Shown here one piece after another: positions 7,075 to 15,433 of a stretch of DNA of 23,136 bases (within the stretch, counting starts at the first letter, position 1; each line of letters opens with the position of its first letter). A program made the translations under genes and the position numbers. The stretch comes from a virus: positions 1-23,136 of the IMG/VR virus record IMGVR_UViG_3300029259_000322; one strand, 5' to 3'. The notes beneath the pieces are model-generated. The model saw only the letters and a program-made list of their open reading frames with translations. It was not told the DNA's origin and did not search any database.

Positions 7075-7822
7075 AAACGATCTTGCTGACCACGATTCTG
7101 TTCCTTCGTTTAAGAGAGAACAGTTTATTAAGTATGCGGATCAACTAGAGCAGAAGCAAAGAGAGTATGCTAACCTTATAGGTGCAGACTATCTGCTTAT
7201 TGAGCCTACTTCGACCGACTATATCGAGGTTCAATTTCAAAAGTTAAACGCGTTTGAAACATTAGCTAAAGATTATGACGAGGTAATGTATATGGACTTC
7301 GATGTCATACCTCTTACGACAGTCAACATCTTTGAACGATTTAATCTAAACACGGTGTGTTCTTTTAGTATACAAATACCGGAAATGACCAAAGAAGACT
7401 TTCGTTACCGGCGCGAGGTCGGACACGAATGGCACTGCATGGATATGTATACTAAGACATGTAATAAGAAAGCTATGTTAGCGCTGGATGGTATATCTGG
7501 CACTCATAGTTGCATTAATACAGGAGTCATTGTAATGAATTCTGATTGCATACGCAACCTAAACTTTGCGGAAAGATACACAGAAGGGGTAGAGATATTC
7601 AAGGAGTCACTTAGTGATAATCTCTATCCTGAAGAAATGACTAGGAACTGGGTATTGAACAACGAGGTTATGTTATCTTATATAATAGAAAAGCATGCCA
7701 TTCCCTTTACTAATATAGGAATGGCATGGAATTTTATACTAGATCACAACCATCAGACTATGACTCCTGCAGCACACTTATTACATTTTGTTCATAAAAA
7801 GTTTGAACTATTTTTTGGATGA
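7046..7822 (+). CDS. DxD glycosyltransferase (GT8-like), copy 2
   Basis: A 258-residue paralogue of the previous gene: MKRIIFSLYRN, REYANLIGADY, MYMDFDVIP (Asp84, Asp86) and INTGVIVMN are in the same order. The start is GTG at 7046, with AAGG (7035-7038) seven bases upstream, and overlaps the previous gene by 29 bases. The ending HLLHFVHKKFELFFG carries histidines typical of the C-terminal lid of GT8-like enzymes. It is the last gene of the + strand cassette and its final 15 bases overlap the last - strand gene tail to tail. An 11-base inverted repeat lies within its 3' part. Two adjacent copies suggest successive additions to one glycan, but this is inference. Confidence 0.8.
   Translation: MKRIIFSLYRNDLADHDSVPSFKREQFIKYADQLEQKQREYANLIGADYLLIEPTSTDYIEVQFQKLNAFETLAKDYDEVMYMDFDVIPLTTVNIFERFNLNTVCSFSIQIPEMTKEDFRYRREVGHEWHCMDMYTKTCNKKAMLALDGISGTHSCINTGVIVMNSDCIRNLNFAERYTEGVEIFKESLSDNLYPEEMTRNWVLNNEVMLSYIIEKHAIPFTNIGMAWNFILDHNHQTMTPAAHLLHFVHKKFELFFG
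7694..7728. repeat. 11-bp perfect inverted repeat inside the last glycosyltransferase gene
   Basis: CATGCCATTCC (7694-7704) and GGAATGGCATG (7718-7728) are exact reverse complements separated by 13 bases. The repeat encodes H-A-I-P and G-M-A-W in the protein. A short AATTTTAT run follows on the + strand. It could form an RNA hairpin or a protein site near the convergent junction, or be a coincidence of coding sequence. Confidence 0.5.
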
Positions 7823-8536
7823 AGCAGCAGCTTTTGCTGCTTTAAATGCGGGTGGCTGACGATCGTCGTCTTCCATAGCAGGAACTAACGTAGCAGGTTC
7901 CATCTCGGATGGAACAACTACTTCTACCTTGGCGTCCGGTAATGCTTTAGCTTTTACTTCAAGATCTTCGGGCTCGGGCGAAGCAATCATGGTAGCATAT
8001 TTAATAACCGAGATAAGATCTTTTGCCTTCCGAAGTTTAGCTTTGAGAGGACGATTGGTGCTAGACTTAATTTCTTCCGAATCAAAAAGCTTTAGCTTTA
8101 GTAAGAAGATTTGTTCTTTCTTTTCATCTGCGTCAAACGGTTCCAATAGTGTATCTGCAAGTGTTTCATATGTAAATTCGTCTAGCTGCTTTACTTCAAC
8201 GGGTTCGACCCATTCAGGCTCATGGGCTTCAGGCTCAACCCATTCAGGTTCAGGTGCCTTAATAATTCCTAATTCTAGACCGTGGCGCAAGATATTCTCT
8301 TTGAACTTTTCGTTCTCTAGGCGAAACTTATTAAACGTATTTTCGTGAATATCGTCAAGAGGAAGTTTTTTAACCAACCATTCGTAATCGGCATCACCCG
8401 TTTTTGCTTCAATGTTATAAGGAATAAGAACGGCATGATCCTTAGTAGACTCTTCGGATACCAGGATCACTTGAATTTCAGTGCGCTCATTGTTAGTAAA
8501 ATACGCAGTGTTAATCTCTAGATTGTGTATGGTCAT
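7808..8536 (-). CDS. Acidic hypothetical protein with EPEWVEP repeat
   Basis: A 242-residue protein I do not recognise. The N-terminal 90 residues look folded, with a beta-rich start (NTAYFTNNERTEIQVILVSEES) and a charged helix. Then EPEWVEP occurs twice (96-102 and 106-112) as a proline-acidic linker. A helical middle (EKKEQIFLLKLKLFDS, LKAKLRKAKDL) and a low-complexity Ala/Lys end (AAKAAASSKK) follow. It is the last gene of the virion operon, starts three bases after the previous stop with AGGA upstream, and ends by overlapping the + strand cassette. A minor virion or assembly role is plausible from position only. Confidence 0.75.
   Translation of the reverse strand: MTIHNLEINTAYFTNNERTEIQVILVSEESTKDHAVLIPYNIEAKTGDADYEWLVKKLPLDDIHENTFNKFRLENEKFKENILRHGLELGIIKAPEPEWVEPEAHEPEWVEPVEVKQLDEFTYETLADTLLEPFDADEKKEQIFLLKLKLFDSEEIKSSTNRPLKAKLRKAKDLISVIKYATMIASPEPEDLEVKAKALPDAKVEVVVPSEMEPATLVPAMEDDDRQPPAFKAAKAAASSKK
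7822..7842. terminator. Possible hairpin at the convergent gene junction
   Basis: AAGCAGCA (7822-7829) and TGCTGCTT (7835-7842) form an 8-bp stem with a 5-base loop right after the stop codon of the + strand cassette. On the + strand only TTT follows, so it is at best a weak intrinsic terminator. The same bases encode the Ala/Lys-rich end of the - strand gene, which could explain the symmetry by itself. Confidence 0.3.
8201..8251 (-). repeat. Short internal repeat encoding EPEWVEP twice
   Basis: Two copies of a 21-base unit encoding EPEWVEP, separated by three codons, sit in the middle of the 242-residue hypothetical gene. They mark an acidic, proline-rich linker. Confidence 0.7.
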
Positions 8537-8539
8537 TTT

Positions 8540-9469
8540 TTATTCCTGTGTGATTTTAAGTCTAAAGGTTGCTGCAGTAACTACAGAGCCGTTTGGAAAT
8601 TCTTGTGCCCGGTAATCGTTGGCGCCAACGAATCGAGTTTGATAGTTACCAGCTCCGTTAAGTATTGTATTAACCATACCCGAACCTAAGTTCACACCTG
8701 AGCCGTTAATATTATATCTAATTCGTTTGCCCGCAATTTCCGCTGCGTTATGGCGTATGGCTTGCAATAAGATTGCATCTATCTGCGTATTAGTATATTC
8801 CTGAAGATCAAAGTCGGTGTCTGTAATATACAGCATTTTTTCTATATCGGGAGCAGCAATATTATTTGCTTTTAGAAGGAAATAGTTCTGGATGGTTTCA
8901 GGTTGATCAAGATCCTCGGCAATTCCACCGGCGGTATAATCGCTTAGATCCGCTCTGGTGTCAGCAAACACAAAGTCTGTGCTTACCGCTGTAAATCCGC
9001 TTAAGGTTGTTGAAGTGTGGATAGTGAACGTGCCTGGTTGTCCATTCGCACTTGTAATGGTATCAATAGCGTCTAGAACAAATGTATCATATAAATCCTG
9101 TTTCGACATAGCCTTGATCGTTTTGAAGCCGTTAAAAAAGACGGGGAATGCTCTATTATCGGTATTTGTAGGGTCACTGGTATTGTCGGTCACCTGTGAT
9201 ATATGTGCCCGATTAAGAGTTACCGTACTTGGTTCAGCCGTTTCGCCTTCTAGGTCAAAGTTAGTTGCATCGGTGCTCATGGCACCGGCTTGTTTACGAG
9301 TATCGACTATAGCTCCTAAAGTACCACTAGAAGATACTCGGGTTAAATTGGCAGAAGGATTGGTTCCATATAAATATCGGCAACGGTTTTTAATAGCTAG
9401 GATCTGAGCCGTTGACATTTGAACGAGGTTAGCATCTCCATCCAGTATAAGCGGTATTCTTACAGCCAT
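8540..9469 (-). CDS. Probable virion structural protein
   Basis: A 309-residue protein with the composition of a phage structural protein: many Thr, Ser, Asn and Gly, few Cys, no enzyme motif. The N-terminal RIPLILDGDANLVQMS and the central KTIKAMSKQDLYDTFV segment look folded. The C-terminus ends in beta-rich sequence (YQTRFVGANDYRAQEF, AATFRLKITQE). I recall similar proteins downstream of the large DUF4815 gene in T4-like marine phages, but cannot name it. The start lies just after the upstream stop, with a GGGGAA ribosome site overlapping that stop. Likely a tail, baseplate or fibre-associated part expressed late. Confidence 0.7.
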   Translation of the reverse strand: MAVRIPLILDGDANLVQMSTAQILAIKNRCRYLYGTNPSANLTRVSSSGTLGAIVDTRKQAGAMSTDATNFDLEGETAEPSTVTLNRAHISQVTDNTSDPTNTDNRAFPVFFNGFKTIKAMSKQDLYDTFVLDAIDTITSANGQPGTFTIHTSTTLSGFTAVSTDFVFADTRADLSDYTAGGIAEDLDQPETIQNYFLLKANNIAAPDIEKMLYITDTDFDLQEYTNTQIDAILLQAIRHNAAEIAGKRIRYNINGSGVNLGSGMVNTILNGAGNYQTRFVGANDYRAQEFPNGSVVTAATFRLKITQE

Positions 9470-9471
9470 GA

Positions 9472-9948
9472 TTAATTCCCCGCCCCGTGTATTGTTTTAA
9501 GGGTCGCATCTGCAGAGTTTTTAATAAGCAAGGTAGACACAGATGAAAGCTTGGTGCTGTCTATAGCATCGTTTGCGATGTCCGCTCGTGCAATGCCGCC
9601 AGTCTTTAAGGATACCGCACCAGATGCAACGGTAAAGCCGGCACTATCAAAGGACGCAATACCTTTTACAGTAACTGTTGCATCGGTTGGGGTTACTGCG
9701 GTTGCTGTCAATACACCGGTAGCTTCAACGTAAGTTAAACCGGTGCCTGCGCTAATTAAACTTCTTATGTCAGAATCACTTGGTCCAGCATAAGCAAGAA
9801 CGCCAGTATTAATGTTATAACCTAAAGAACCTAATCCTCCGCCGTCTACTACGGAAATCGCTGCAGCACCATTTCGGAAATCTGAATCGAGTGTATTATA
9901 TGCCTGTCGCCATAAATCCAGCGAGTTTGTCGTTAGAATTTGTACCAT
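9472..9948 (-). CDS. Small fibre-like structural protein
   Basis: A 158-residue protein with fibre-like low complexity: repeated short strands rich in Ala, Thr, Gly and Ser (TATAVTPTDATVTVKG, DSAGFTVASGAVSLKT) and the common phage-fibre phrase ANDAIDSTKLSSV. The N-terminal DLWRQAYNTLDSDFRNG is more helical and could be the attachment or trimerisation part. ATG overlaps the upstream stop as TAATG, with AGGGA inside the upstream gene. A short tail fibre or a connector is plausible. There is no clear T4 counterpart. Confidence 0.7.
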   Translation of the reverse strand: MVQILTTNSLDLWRQAYNTLDSDFRNGAAAISVVDGGGLGSLGYNINTGVLAYAGPSDSDIRSLISAGTGLTYVEATGVLTATAVTPTDATVTVKGIASFDSAGFTVASGAVSLKTGGIARADIANDAIDSTKLSSVSTLLIKNSADATLKTIHGAGN

Positions 9949-10148
9949 TATAGTTTCCCTATTAACTCTTTCAGTAAGGCCTTAACTTCGCCAAGATCAT
10001 TTTCAAGAGTTTCAATGCGTTCTTTGTCTGCCTGCCGTGCTTTTTTTCGTGCGCGAGCTTCAGCGATCTCGCCCTTATTACTATTTATGATCGCACCAGA
10101 CCCAAAGTTTTTCTTAAGGTCTGGTTTATTTTTAATTGGCGAATGCAT
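9948..10148 (-). CDS. Small coiled-coil protein
   Basis: A 66-residue protein. After a basic, disordered start, residues about 28-66 form a strongly charged helix with heptad-like hydrophobics (RIETLENDLGEVKALLKELI), likely a coiled coil. It is bounded on both sides by TAATG stop/start overlaps, which supports a real coupled gene despite the weak ribosome site at its start. A late-promoter-like CATAAATA lies inside its 5' part. It may be a small virion linker or chaperone; the function is unknown. Confidence 0.65.
   Translation of the reverse strand: MHSPIKNKPDLKKNFGSGAIINSNKGEIAEARARKKARQADKERIETLENDLGEVKALLKELIGKL
10082..10089 (-). promoter_or_regulatory. T4-late-type promoter box, variant CATAAATA
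   Basis: The - strand reads TCATAAATAG, one base from the T4 late box TATAAATA. It lies inside the 66-residue gene, about 130 bases upstream of the small fibre-like gene. The same ten bases occur upstream of gp25 (20923-20930). Confidence 0.45.
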
Positions 10149-13100
10149 TATACTGACAGTGCGATCGCTCTGAAGTCTCTAAATACTGGCACTTTTGAGC
10201 TATTAGTCGATTCCATAACAATCTTAATTTGGAATGTTACGAATGGAGCTAATGTTCCAGCTGAGGTTCCGATTGTATAACGATATTCTCTAAAGACGTT
10301 AATGTTTTCATCTGATTGAACTGGGGAGTCTAAGGTAGCTTTCGTCCAAGGTGTTTCCAGAATATCTACGTCATCATTAATTGCCTTAAAGTATATATCA
10401 AAGTTAGTAACGGAAGGTCTGTTAGCTGCTAAGATCACTTTAATACCAACAGCGTCTTCTTCCAGGGTAACTGGCTTAGTTACGTACTTGGCAAGGGATG
10501 TACCACCGATTGCATCCGTTTCTGCAATGTATGACAAAGGAACGTTATATCCAGCAGTAGCAGTAGATTCTTGCTTATCGATCAGGTTACTGATTGCAGT
10601 AAGTGAGCAACGTTCTGCGGAGATAATTGGTGAGCTATAGCTACTAGTTGTAGTAAACGTTGCTTTAACTTCTGCAGATGTTACAGGATAAATACCGCCA
10701 GCTGTTTCTAGTAGTTCGCTCATCATAACCTTAGGTGCAGTAAAGTTATATGCTTCATATTCTTTCAGAGAGTGAGAATACGTAGACTCTTTTTGATAGA
10801 AGGTTTCTGAACCTGCAAGAGACTTACTAGAAGTAAAGCTACCTTCAAGTGTTACGTTTGTACCAGGAGGTGCAGTAATTTCTATTGAAGGATATACTGT
10901 ATCCATTACTACGTTATCCGGAACGTATATACCAAGACCACCGGAGCGAAGAGAACTTGTTGCAGCCGTGTCTGCTTCAAATGTATAGCCTGACCCGTCG
11001 ATAGCAGTAATTGTTCTATTACCTGTTAAGGCGTTAACGCTCATTGGGTATGCTGCAGCACTGTCAATACCCTGGAAAGAAACTATATCATTAATTTGTA
11101 GACCGTGGTTAGGATGAATAACTCTAACTGTAGCATCACCGCTATCGAATAAGAGTGGATTTGGAACAAGGAGCTTAGGCTCGATGAAATCGTTCTTAAA
11201 GATTGCTGTGCCGCTTGTTTCGAATTCTGCTCTATTTAGGTCGAACTTAAGATCGATCCACTGCGCTGGCTCCCATGTAGCACCATTCTGAGATCTAAAG
11301 AATGATCCAACGTCTGGTTGCTTAGTAATTTTCTTATCATTTGATCCAAGAACAAAGTCACCTACGCGTGCAGCAAAAGCGGTATATTCAATGGATGGAG
11401 ATTTAACTACGAGTGCGTGATAGCGATTTGATGCGCCCTCGAGATAGACGGGGTTATCAAACTCAAAGTATGTTACTGCCGATGCATCATTCGATATACT
11501 TACTTGATCTGGAGACAGAGTAGCAATTGCTCCTTTGTAATAGTGATCTGCTCTTGGATAACCATTTTCAACAGAAGTCAAGAATACTTGAACCGGAATA
11601 CCAGCCGTATCTTTTTGATTAAAGTATATGCCAACCTTAGTAATAAACACGCCGGTAGATCTTTCAACTAAGAACGTCTGAGCGATCGGATCACGATTCT
11701 GGGCACGTGGTTGGCGCGGAGCAGCCGGCGGTGGTGGCGGAGGCGGTGGTGGACGACGGAATCTTGTATCCGTTACACCTTCTGCGAGGTAGTCCGTTGA
11801 GCAATAAGAGATAGCGTTCGCTTCATTGCCAGTTGGAACGTCTACTATTTTAAGCGTACGCGTGCCCGATAGGAACCACTGGGTCGCGTTATTTGGAATA
11901 AAGAATGTGCCTTCGATCAGTCCATTTGCATCTGAAATAAGTGCACGTTGGCTATCAGTTGGAGAAGCGTTACCGAACACTGGGTTCCAGTTCGCGTTAA
12001 AGTTTCTACGGAAGATTCTATTAGCAAATCCTGCGCTGGTCCAACCGGTTCTTCTGTTACCCCATTGCCAATTTGTCGGGAAAGTCGCGCCGATACGAGA
12101 GTTCTGAGCAACGTGATCCGAAACATCTACGCCGTCGAAGTATGGCCAATGACGTGTATTAGCTAAAAGACCACTGGCACGGAAACGAATCTCTCTCGCG
12201 CGAATGCGCGGTACAAACAAACGAGTAGCGAATCTACCAAATGTAGTGCCGTTGTTAGTTTGTGCTTCAGAGTTAGTAAGACGCTCTTCGCCATTGGAGC
12301 GTTCAATACCTGCCCAACCCCATTGGAACTCTCTCCAGTTAGGGCTAATGGTATCGAATACGCCAGGAAGAATTTGGTTAACTGCTGGCGGTAAAGATTG
12401 CAAAGCCTCTTCAAGCGTACCCGCACTTGTGAAGTTATTTGCTTCTGTTAAGTTAATTCTATTTCTTAAGAAGTCACGACGTCCACCAAACTCAGGATTG
12501 GATCCAAGAGCATTTAGGATAGAAGCAGTATCTGCTTGGCCTAGAGTATTTTGTAGGAAGGTTTCGATTGAAGCTTCATCACGTCCGTCTGAACGAATAG
12601 TAATAGTGCTACGTGATTCATCGCTTGAAGGAGAAAGAACTAAAATACCTTCGTGCTTCATAATAGTAAACGGATTCACTTTTACTGTGCGTGATGCAAG
12701 TGGCTGACTGAACCAAACTACGTCTGTATAGTCTAGAAGTACCTCATCGCCTTTAAGAACAGTATTACTAATATCTGCGTCTGAAGAATCAAACCAAAGG
12801 GATACGTTCTTTTCACGGTATGACGGGCGAAGAATACCTTCGGATGCATCGATCGATGCGCGATACTCTAGGTCGTCAAAGTTTGCTGCACGGTGATCTT
12901 TAAAGTCGTCTGTCAAGAAACCTGACTTGGTACGGTTAAGGCCTCCAGCGTCAAGAACTTCAAGTGTTTCTGCTTTAATGTCCAACAGAGATAGTGTTGC
13001 CATCTCTTCGACTTTGTTAATCTTCCGATGAAGTTTACCGATATCTCTCATTGTATAACGACGATTTTCAAACGTTGCTGATGTAAGATCAGTTTCATCT

Positions 13101-15424
13101 AATGTGTTTGCGTTCAAAGAGAATGTATAAAGATCCATAGCACCTGATTGGGTAAGAGGATACGAAGGTTCTCTGGCGCCTTGTCCTTTTACATACGAAA
13201 TTGTTCCGTCTGAAAGAGCTACCAACTTATCTTTCCGTGGGAGAAAGTAAGTAGGATCAATTGTGATTAGATCAGTAGTCTGTGGAATTTCGGATTTAGA
13301 ACCACCAGTTCCGCTAAACAGAATGCCGACGTTATCAACCGATGGACGGAAGTCTAGCACGTCACGAAGAGGAATTACTGTTCCATCTGTAACTCTATGG
13401 CTTGGAATAAGGCCATATGATATATCGCCTGGTGCATAAGAGTTAACCGCAAAGAAGTCACCGGTGCCAGAATGAGCGAAGTTTTTAAATCTTACAAAGA
13501 TCTGTCCGGACGGAGCAGTTTGACCTGGGGCAAGAACCATTCTGCCGTGATCGTAAAAGCCGTCTCGTTGGCCATTGTCAAAGTAGAACTTAGTAGAAAG
13601 ATCAATACCGTCGGAATCAATGGCTCTTACTCTTGTTACGTTAAGTACATCTACTTTACCAAGATCAACGAATTGAACACCGTCTTCAGTTCCAACCGCC
13701 GCAGTGACGGTGGAGTTAGTTAGAGTTTTAGTTTTATATGGTGTTGGTGCACCAGCTCCACCTTTTTGGACTTGGTAGATGAATTGAATAGTAGTAGCTG
13801 CTGAGAGATTTGCGGTAAAGGTAACGGTTGCTGTACTTCCTGCGATTGCGATTGCACTAGGTACTACGACAGCCGCACCACATACGAAGATCCATTCGTC
13901 AGTAGAGGTAAAGGATTCGCCCGTTCCCGCAGTAATCTGAATAGCCTTATTGCTATGGGTTTCAGTTCCTGACTTCATTACTGAATATGTGTAATCCGAA
14001 GCATTAATGGAAGATGGACGAGAGCGAGGTAATTGGAATAAAAGATTGTTACTTCTACTTTCTTTTAAGACTGCCAAATTATTGCCGCCAACGACTTCAG
14101 TAACAATAGGCATCACTTTTGTCGCGGAAGTTCCTATAAGAGTAACGTCTCTGAATCTATATCCACTGTCCATTTTAATATCATAAAGATAAACTTTGTA
14201 GTTCGATCCAGATTTAATAATCGCGCGAATACGAGCCTCACCGCGCTCAGCACCGTTCGCATAAGTGTTTGCAGAAATTACTAGATGAAACTTTTTGCCG
14301 TTAATGTAATCTACATCTAATCCGCTGATAGTGCTTACAATTACAAAGCTACCATAATCAGCTGATACTGCTTCGTTGTTAACCAACTCAGTTGTAACTG
14401 GTTTTGGTACTCTAATCTTTTGTGGCCGAGCCTCTACACGGTAACCGTCAACGTATCCAACGCCATCAGATACATTAAGATTCAAGTGGGTTGTCGCACT
14501 GTCTGCTTCGAAGAATGAGAAGAAGGGCTTGACCGTATAGTTGCCGCTCTCTTCTTTTGTTCTTTCCGCCATCAAATCTTGAATTAGAGCATACTCTGAA
14601 CGGCCGTTATTGATGTCCATAACAGTGCCAAGTTCTACTCTCACTACGAATACAAAGGTATCAGTTGCGGCGATATTAGCTTGGTCGACAAGAGTAAGAG
14701 TAATTTTATAGCGATCTGCACCTGGTGCAGTAAGGTTAGGAACGTCACCTTGATTGTCATAGAGTCTGGAATCATCTGCCGCAGTAACTACTTGTTCAGT
14801 TATCTTAAAGCCAATTGTACCAGTTGCTTCGCTAAGATACTTACTAAGGAGAAGCGTTTGTGCTTCGGCAAAAACGAAATGCCCTTGTGTGTAGAAGTCG
14901 CCTTCACCTACGGATACAAGTGTGCCAAAGCCGGTAGCAGGATTTGCTGCGGTGTTAATACTTTGAACGGTATAGGTTACTGCACCGTTGCTAATTGTTT
15001 CGCCTGCAGCAAATTTAGATCCTTCGGCAGTTGTGCCTGGCCCTGAAATATACTGGATATACGCGGTAGAAGGATCACCACCGGTAGCATCTACGGTCTG
15101 AATAAACTTACCCTTAACCGCGGAAGTAACACCCGTAAAGGTAGTACCGATATCAGCTGCAGTAAAACTTGTTGCTGTGATCTTAACAAAGCTATAACGA
15201 TTATTCACATAAACGTTGTTAACTGGGTTAACCGATCCGCCATCTTTAAAGACGTTATCTCCAAATCTTCCTAGCTCGGCTTGGATGATAGTTTGAAGTT
15301 GAGTAAGCTCGCGGGATTGTACTGCTCGACCTGGGTTGAACAATATTCGGTGATAGCCGTCGCTTTCTCTGAAATCATCCTTATAGGTATTTGCAAAGGT
15401 GTTTTGAATAATCGGGGATGCCAT
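10148..15424 (-). CDS. Giant DUF4815-type baseplate/tail virion protein
   Basis: A 1758-residue virion protein. The N-terminus (residues 1-65: NTFANTYKDDF, YHRILFNPGRAVQSRELTQ, FGDNVFKDGG) matches the DUF4815 domain known from T4-like phage structural proteins. The middle is beta-rich, with an Ig-like insertion around residues 500-600. Nine consecutive prolines at 1225-1233 form a hinge before a domain beginning RDPIAQTFLVERSTGVF. The C-terminus (FVTFQIKIVMEST, FRDFRAIALSV) resembles ends I recall from cyanophage proteins of this type. It follows gp8, where T4 has gp9 and gp10, so it may replace those wedge and fibre-connecting proteins; that is inference. AGGA overlapping the gp8 stop precedes the ATG. 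Confidence 0.85.
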   Translation of the reverse strand: MASPIIQNTFANTYKDDFRESDGYHRILFNPGRAVQSRELTQLQTIIQAELGRFGDNVFKDGGSVNPVNNVYVNNRYSFVKITATSFTAADIGTTFTGVTSAVKGKFIQTVDATGGDPSTAYIQYISGPGTTAEGSKFAAGETISNGAVTYTVQSINTAANPATGFGTLVSVGEGDFYTQGHFVFAEAQTLLLSKYLSEATGTIGFKITEQVVTAADDSRLYDNQGDVPNLTAPGADRYKITLTLVDQANIAATDTFVFVVRVELGTVMDINNGRSEYALIQDLMAERTKEESGNYTVKPFFSFFEADSATTHLNLNVSDGVGYVDGYRVEARPQKIRVPKPVTTELVNNEAVSADYGSFVIVSTISGLDVDYINGKKFHLVISANTYANGAERGEARIRAIIKSGSNYKVYLYDIKMDSGYRFRDVTLIGTSATKVMPIVTEVVGGNNLAVLKESRSNNLLFQLPRSRPSSINASDYTYSVMKSGTETHSNKAIQITAGTGESFTSTDEWIFVCGAAVVVPSAIAIAGSTATVTFTANLSAATTIQFIYQVQKGGAGAPTPYKTKTLTNSTVTAAVGTEDGVQFVDLGKVDVLNVTRVRAIDSDGIDLSTKFYFDNGQRDGFYDHGRMVLAPGQTAPSGQIFVRFKNFAHSGTGDFFAVNSYAPGDISYGLIPSHRVTDGTVIPLRDVLDFRPSVDNVGILFSGTGGSKSEIPQTTDLITIDPTYFLPRKDKLVALSDGTISYVKGQGAREPSYPLTQSGAMDLYTFSLNANTLDETDLTSATFENRRYTMRDIGKLHRKINKVEEMATLSLLDIKAETLEVLDAGGLNRTKSGFLTDDFKDHRAANFDDLEYRASIDASEGILRPSYREKNVSLWFDSSDADISNTVLKGDEVLLDYTDVVWFSQPLASRTVKVNPFTIMKHEGILVLSPSSDESRSTITIRSDGRDEASIETFLQNTLGQADTASILNALGSNPEFGGRRDFLRNRINLTEANNFTSAGTLEEALQSLPPAVNQILPGVFDTISPNWREFQWGWAGIERSNGEERLTNSEAQTNNGTTFGRFATRLFVPRIRAREIRFRASGLLANTRHWPYFDGVDVSDHVAQNSRIGATFPTNWQWGNRRTGWTSAGFANRIFRRNFNANWNPVFGNASPTDSQRALISDANGLIEGTFFIPNNATQWFLSGTRTLKIVDVPTGNEANAISYCSTDYLAEGVTDTRFRRPPPPPPPPPAAPRQPRAQNRDPIAQTFLVERSTGVFITKVGIYFNQKDTAGIPVQVFLTSVENGYPRADHYYKGAIATLSPDQVSISNDASAVTYFEFDNPVYLEGASNRYHALVVKSPSIEYTAFAARVGDFVLGSNDKKITKQPDVGSFFRSQNGATWEPAQWIDLKFDLNRAEFETSGTAIFKNDFIEPKLLVPNPLLFDSGDATVRVIHPNHGLQINDIVSFQGIDSAAAYPMSVNALTGNRTITAIDGSGYTFEADTAATSSLRSGGLGIYVPDNVVMDTVYPSIEITAPPGTNVTLEGSFTSSKSLAGSETFYQKESTYSHSLKEYEAYNFTAPKVMMSELLETAGGIYPVTSAEVKATFTTTSSYSSPIISAERCSLTAISNLIDKQESTATAGYNVPLSYIAETDAIGGTSLAKYVTKPVTLEEDAVGIKVILAANRPSVTNFDIYFKAINDDVDILETPWTKATLDSPVQSDENINVFREYRYTIGTSAGTLAPFVTFQIKIVMESTNSSKVPVFRDFRAIALSV
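11726..11752 (-). repeat. Polyproline hinge codons
   Basis: Nine successive proline codons (a mix of CCA, CCG and CCT) encode residues 1225-1233 of the giant virion protein. The mixed codons argue for selection on the peptide rather than a slippage-prone DNA repeat. Arginines and alanines flank the run. Confidence 0.9.
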
Positions 15425-15433
15425 ATTTTATTC

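Noticed and set aside
8958-9407. 149-codon + strand open frame opposite the 309-residue gene
   Set aside because: Antisense shadow; the hydrophobic composition follows from the opposite strand's structural-protein codons.
11726-11752. Polyproline codons as a DNA microsatellite or recombination site
   Set aside because: The proline codons are mixed and not a simple repeat, which fits selection on the protein.
12204-12707. 167-codon open frame on the + strand opposite the giant virion gene
   Set aside because: Antisense shadow of a continuous 1758-codon gene; no ribosome site or recognisable motif.
10148-15424. Lytic or depolymerase activity in the giant virion protein
   Set aside because: No catalytic motif was visible on reading; only DUF4815-type and beta-rich structural sequence.
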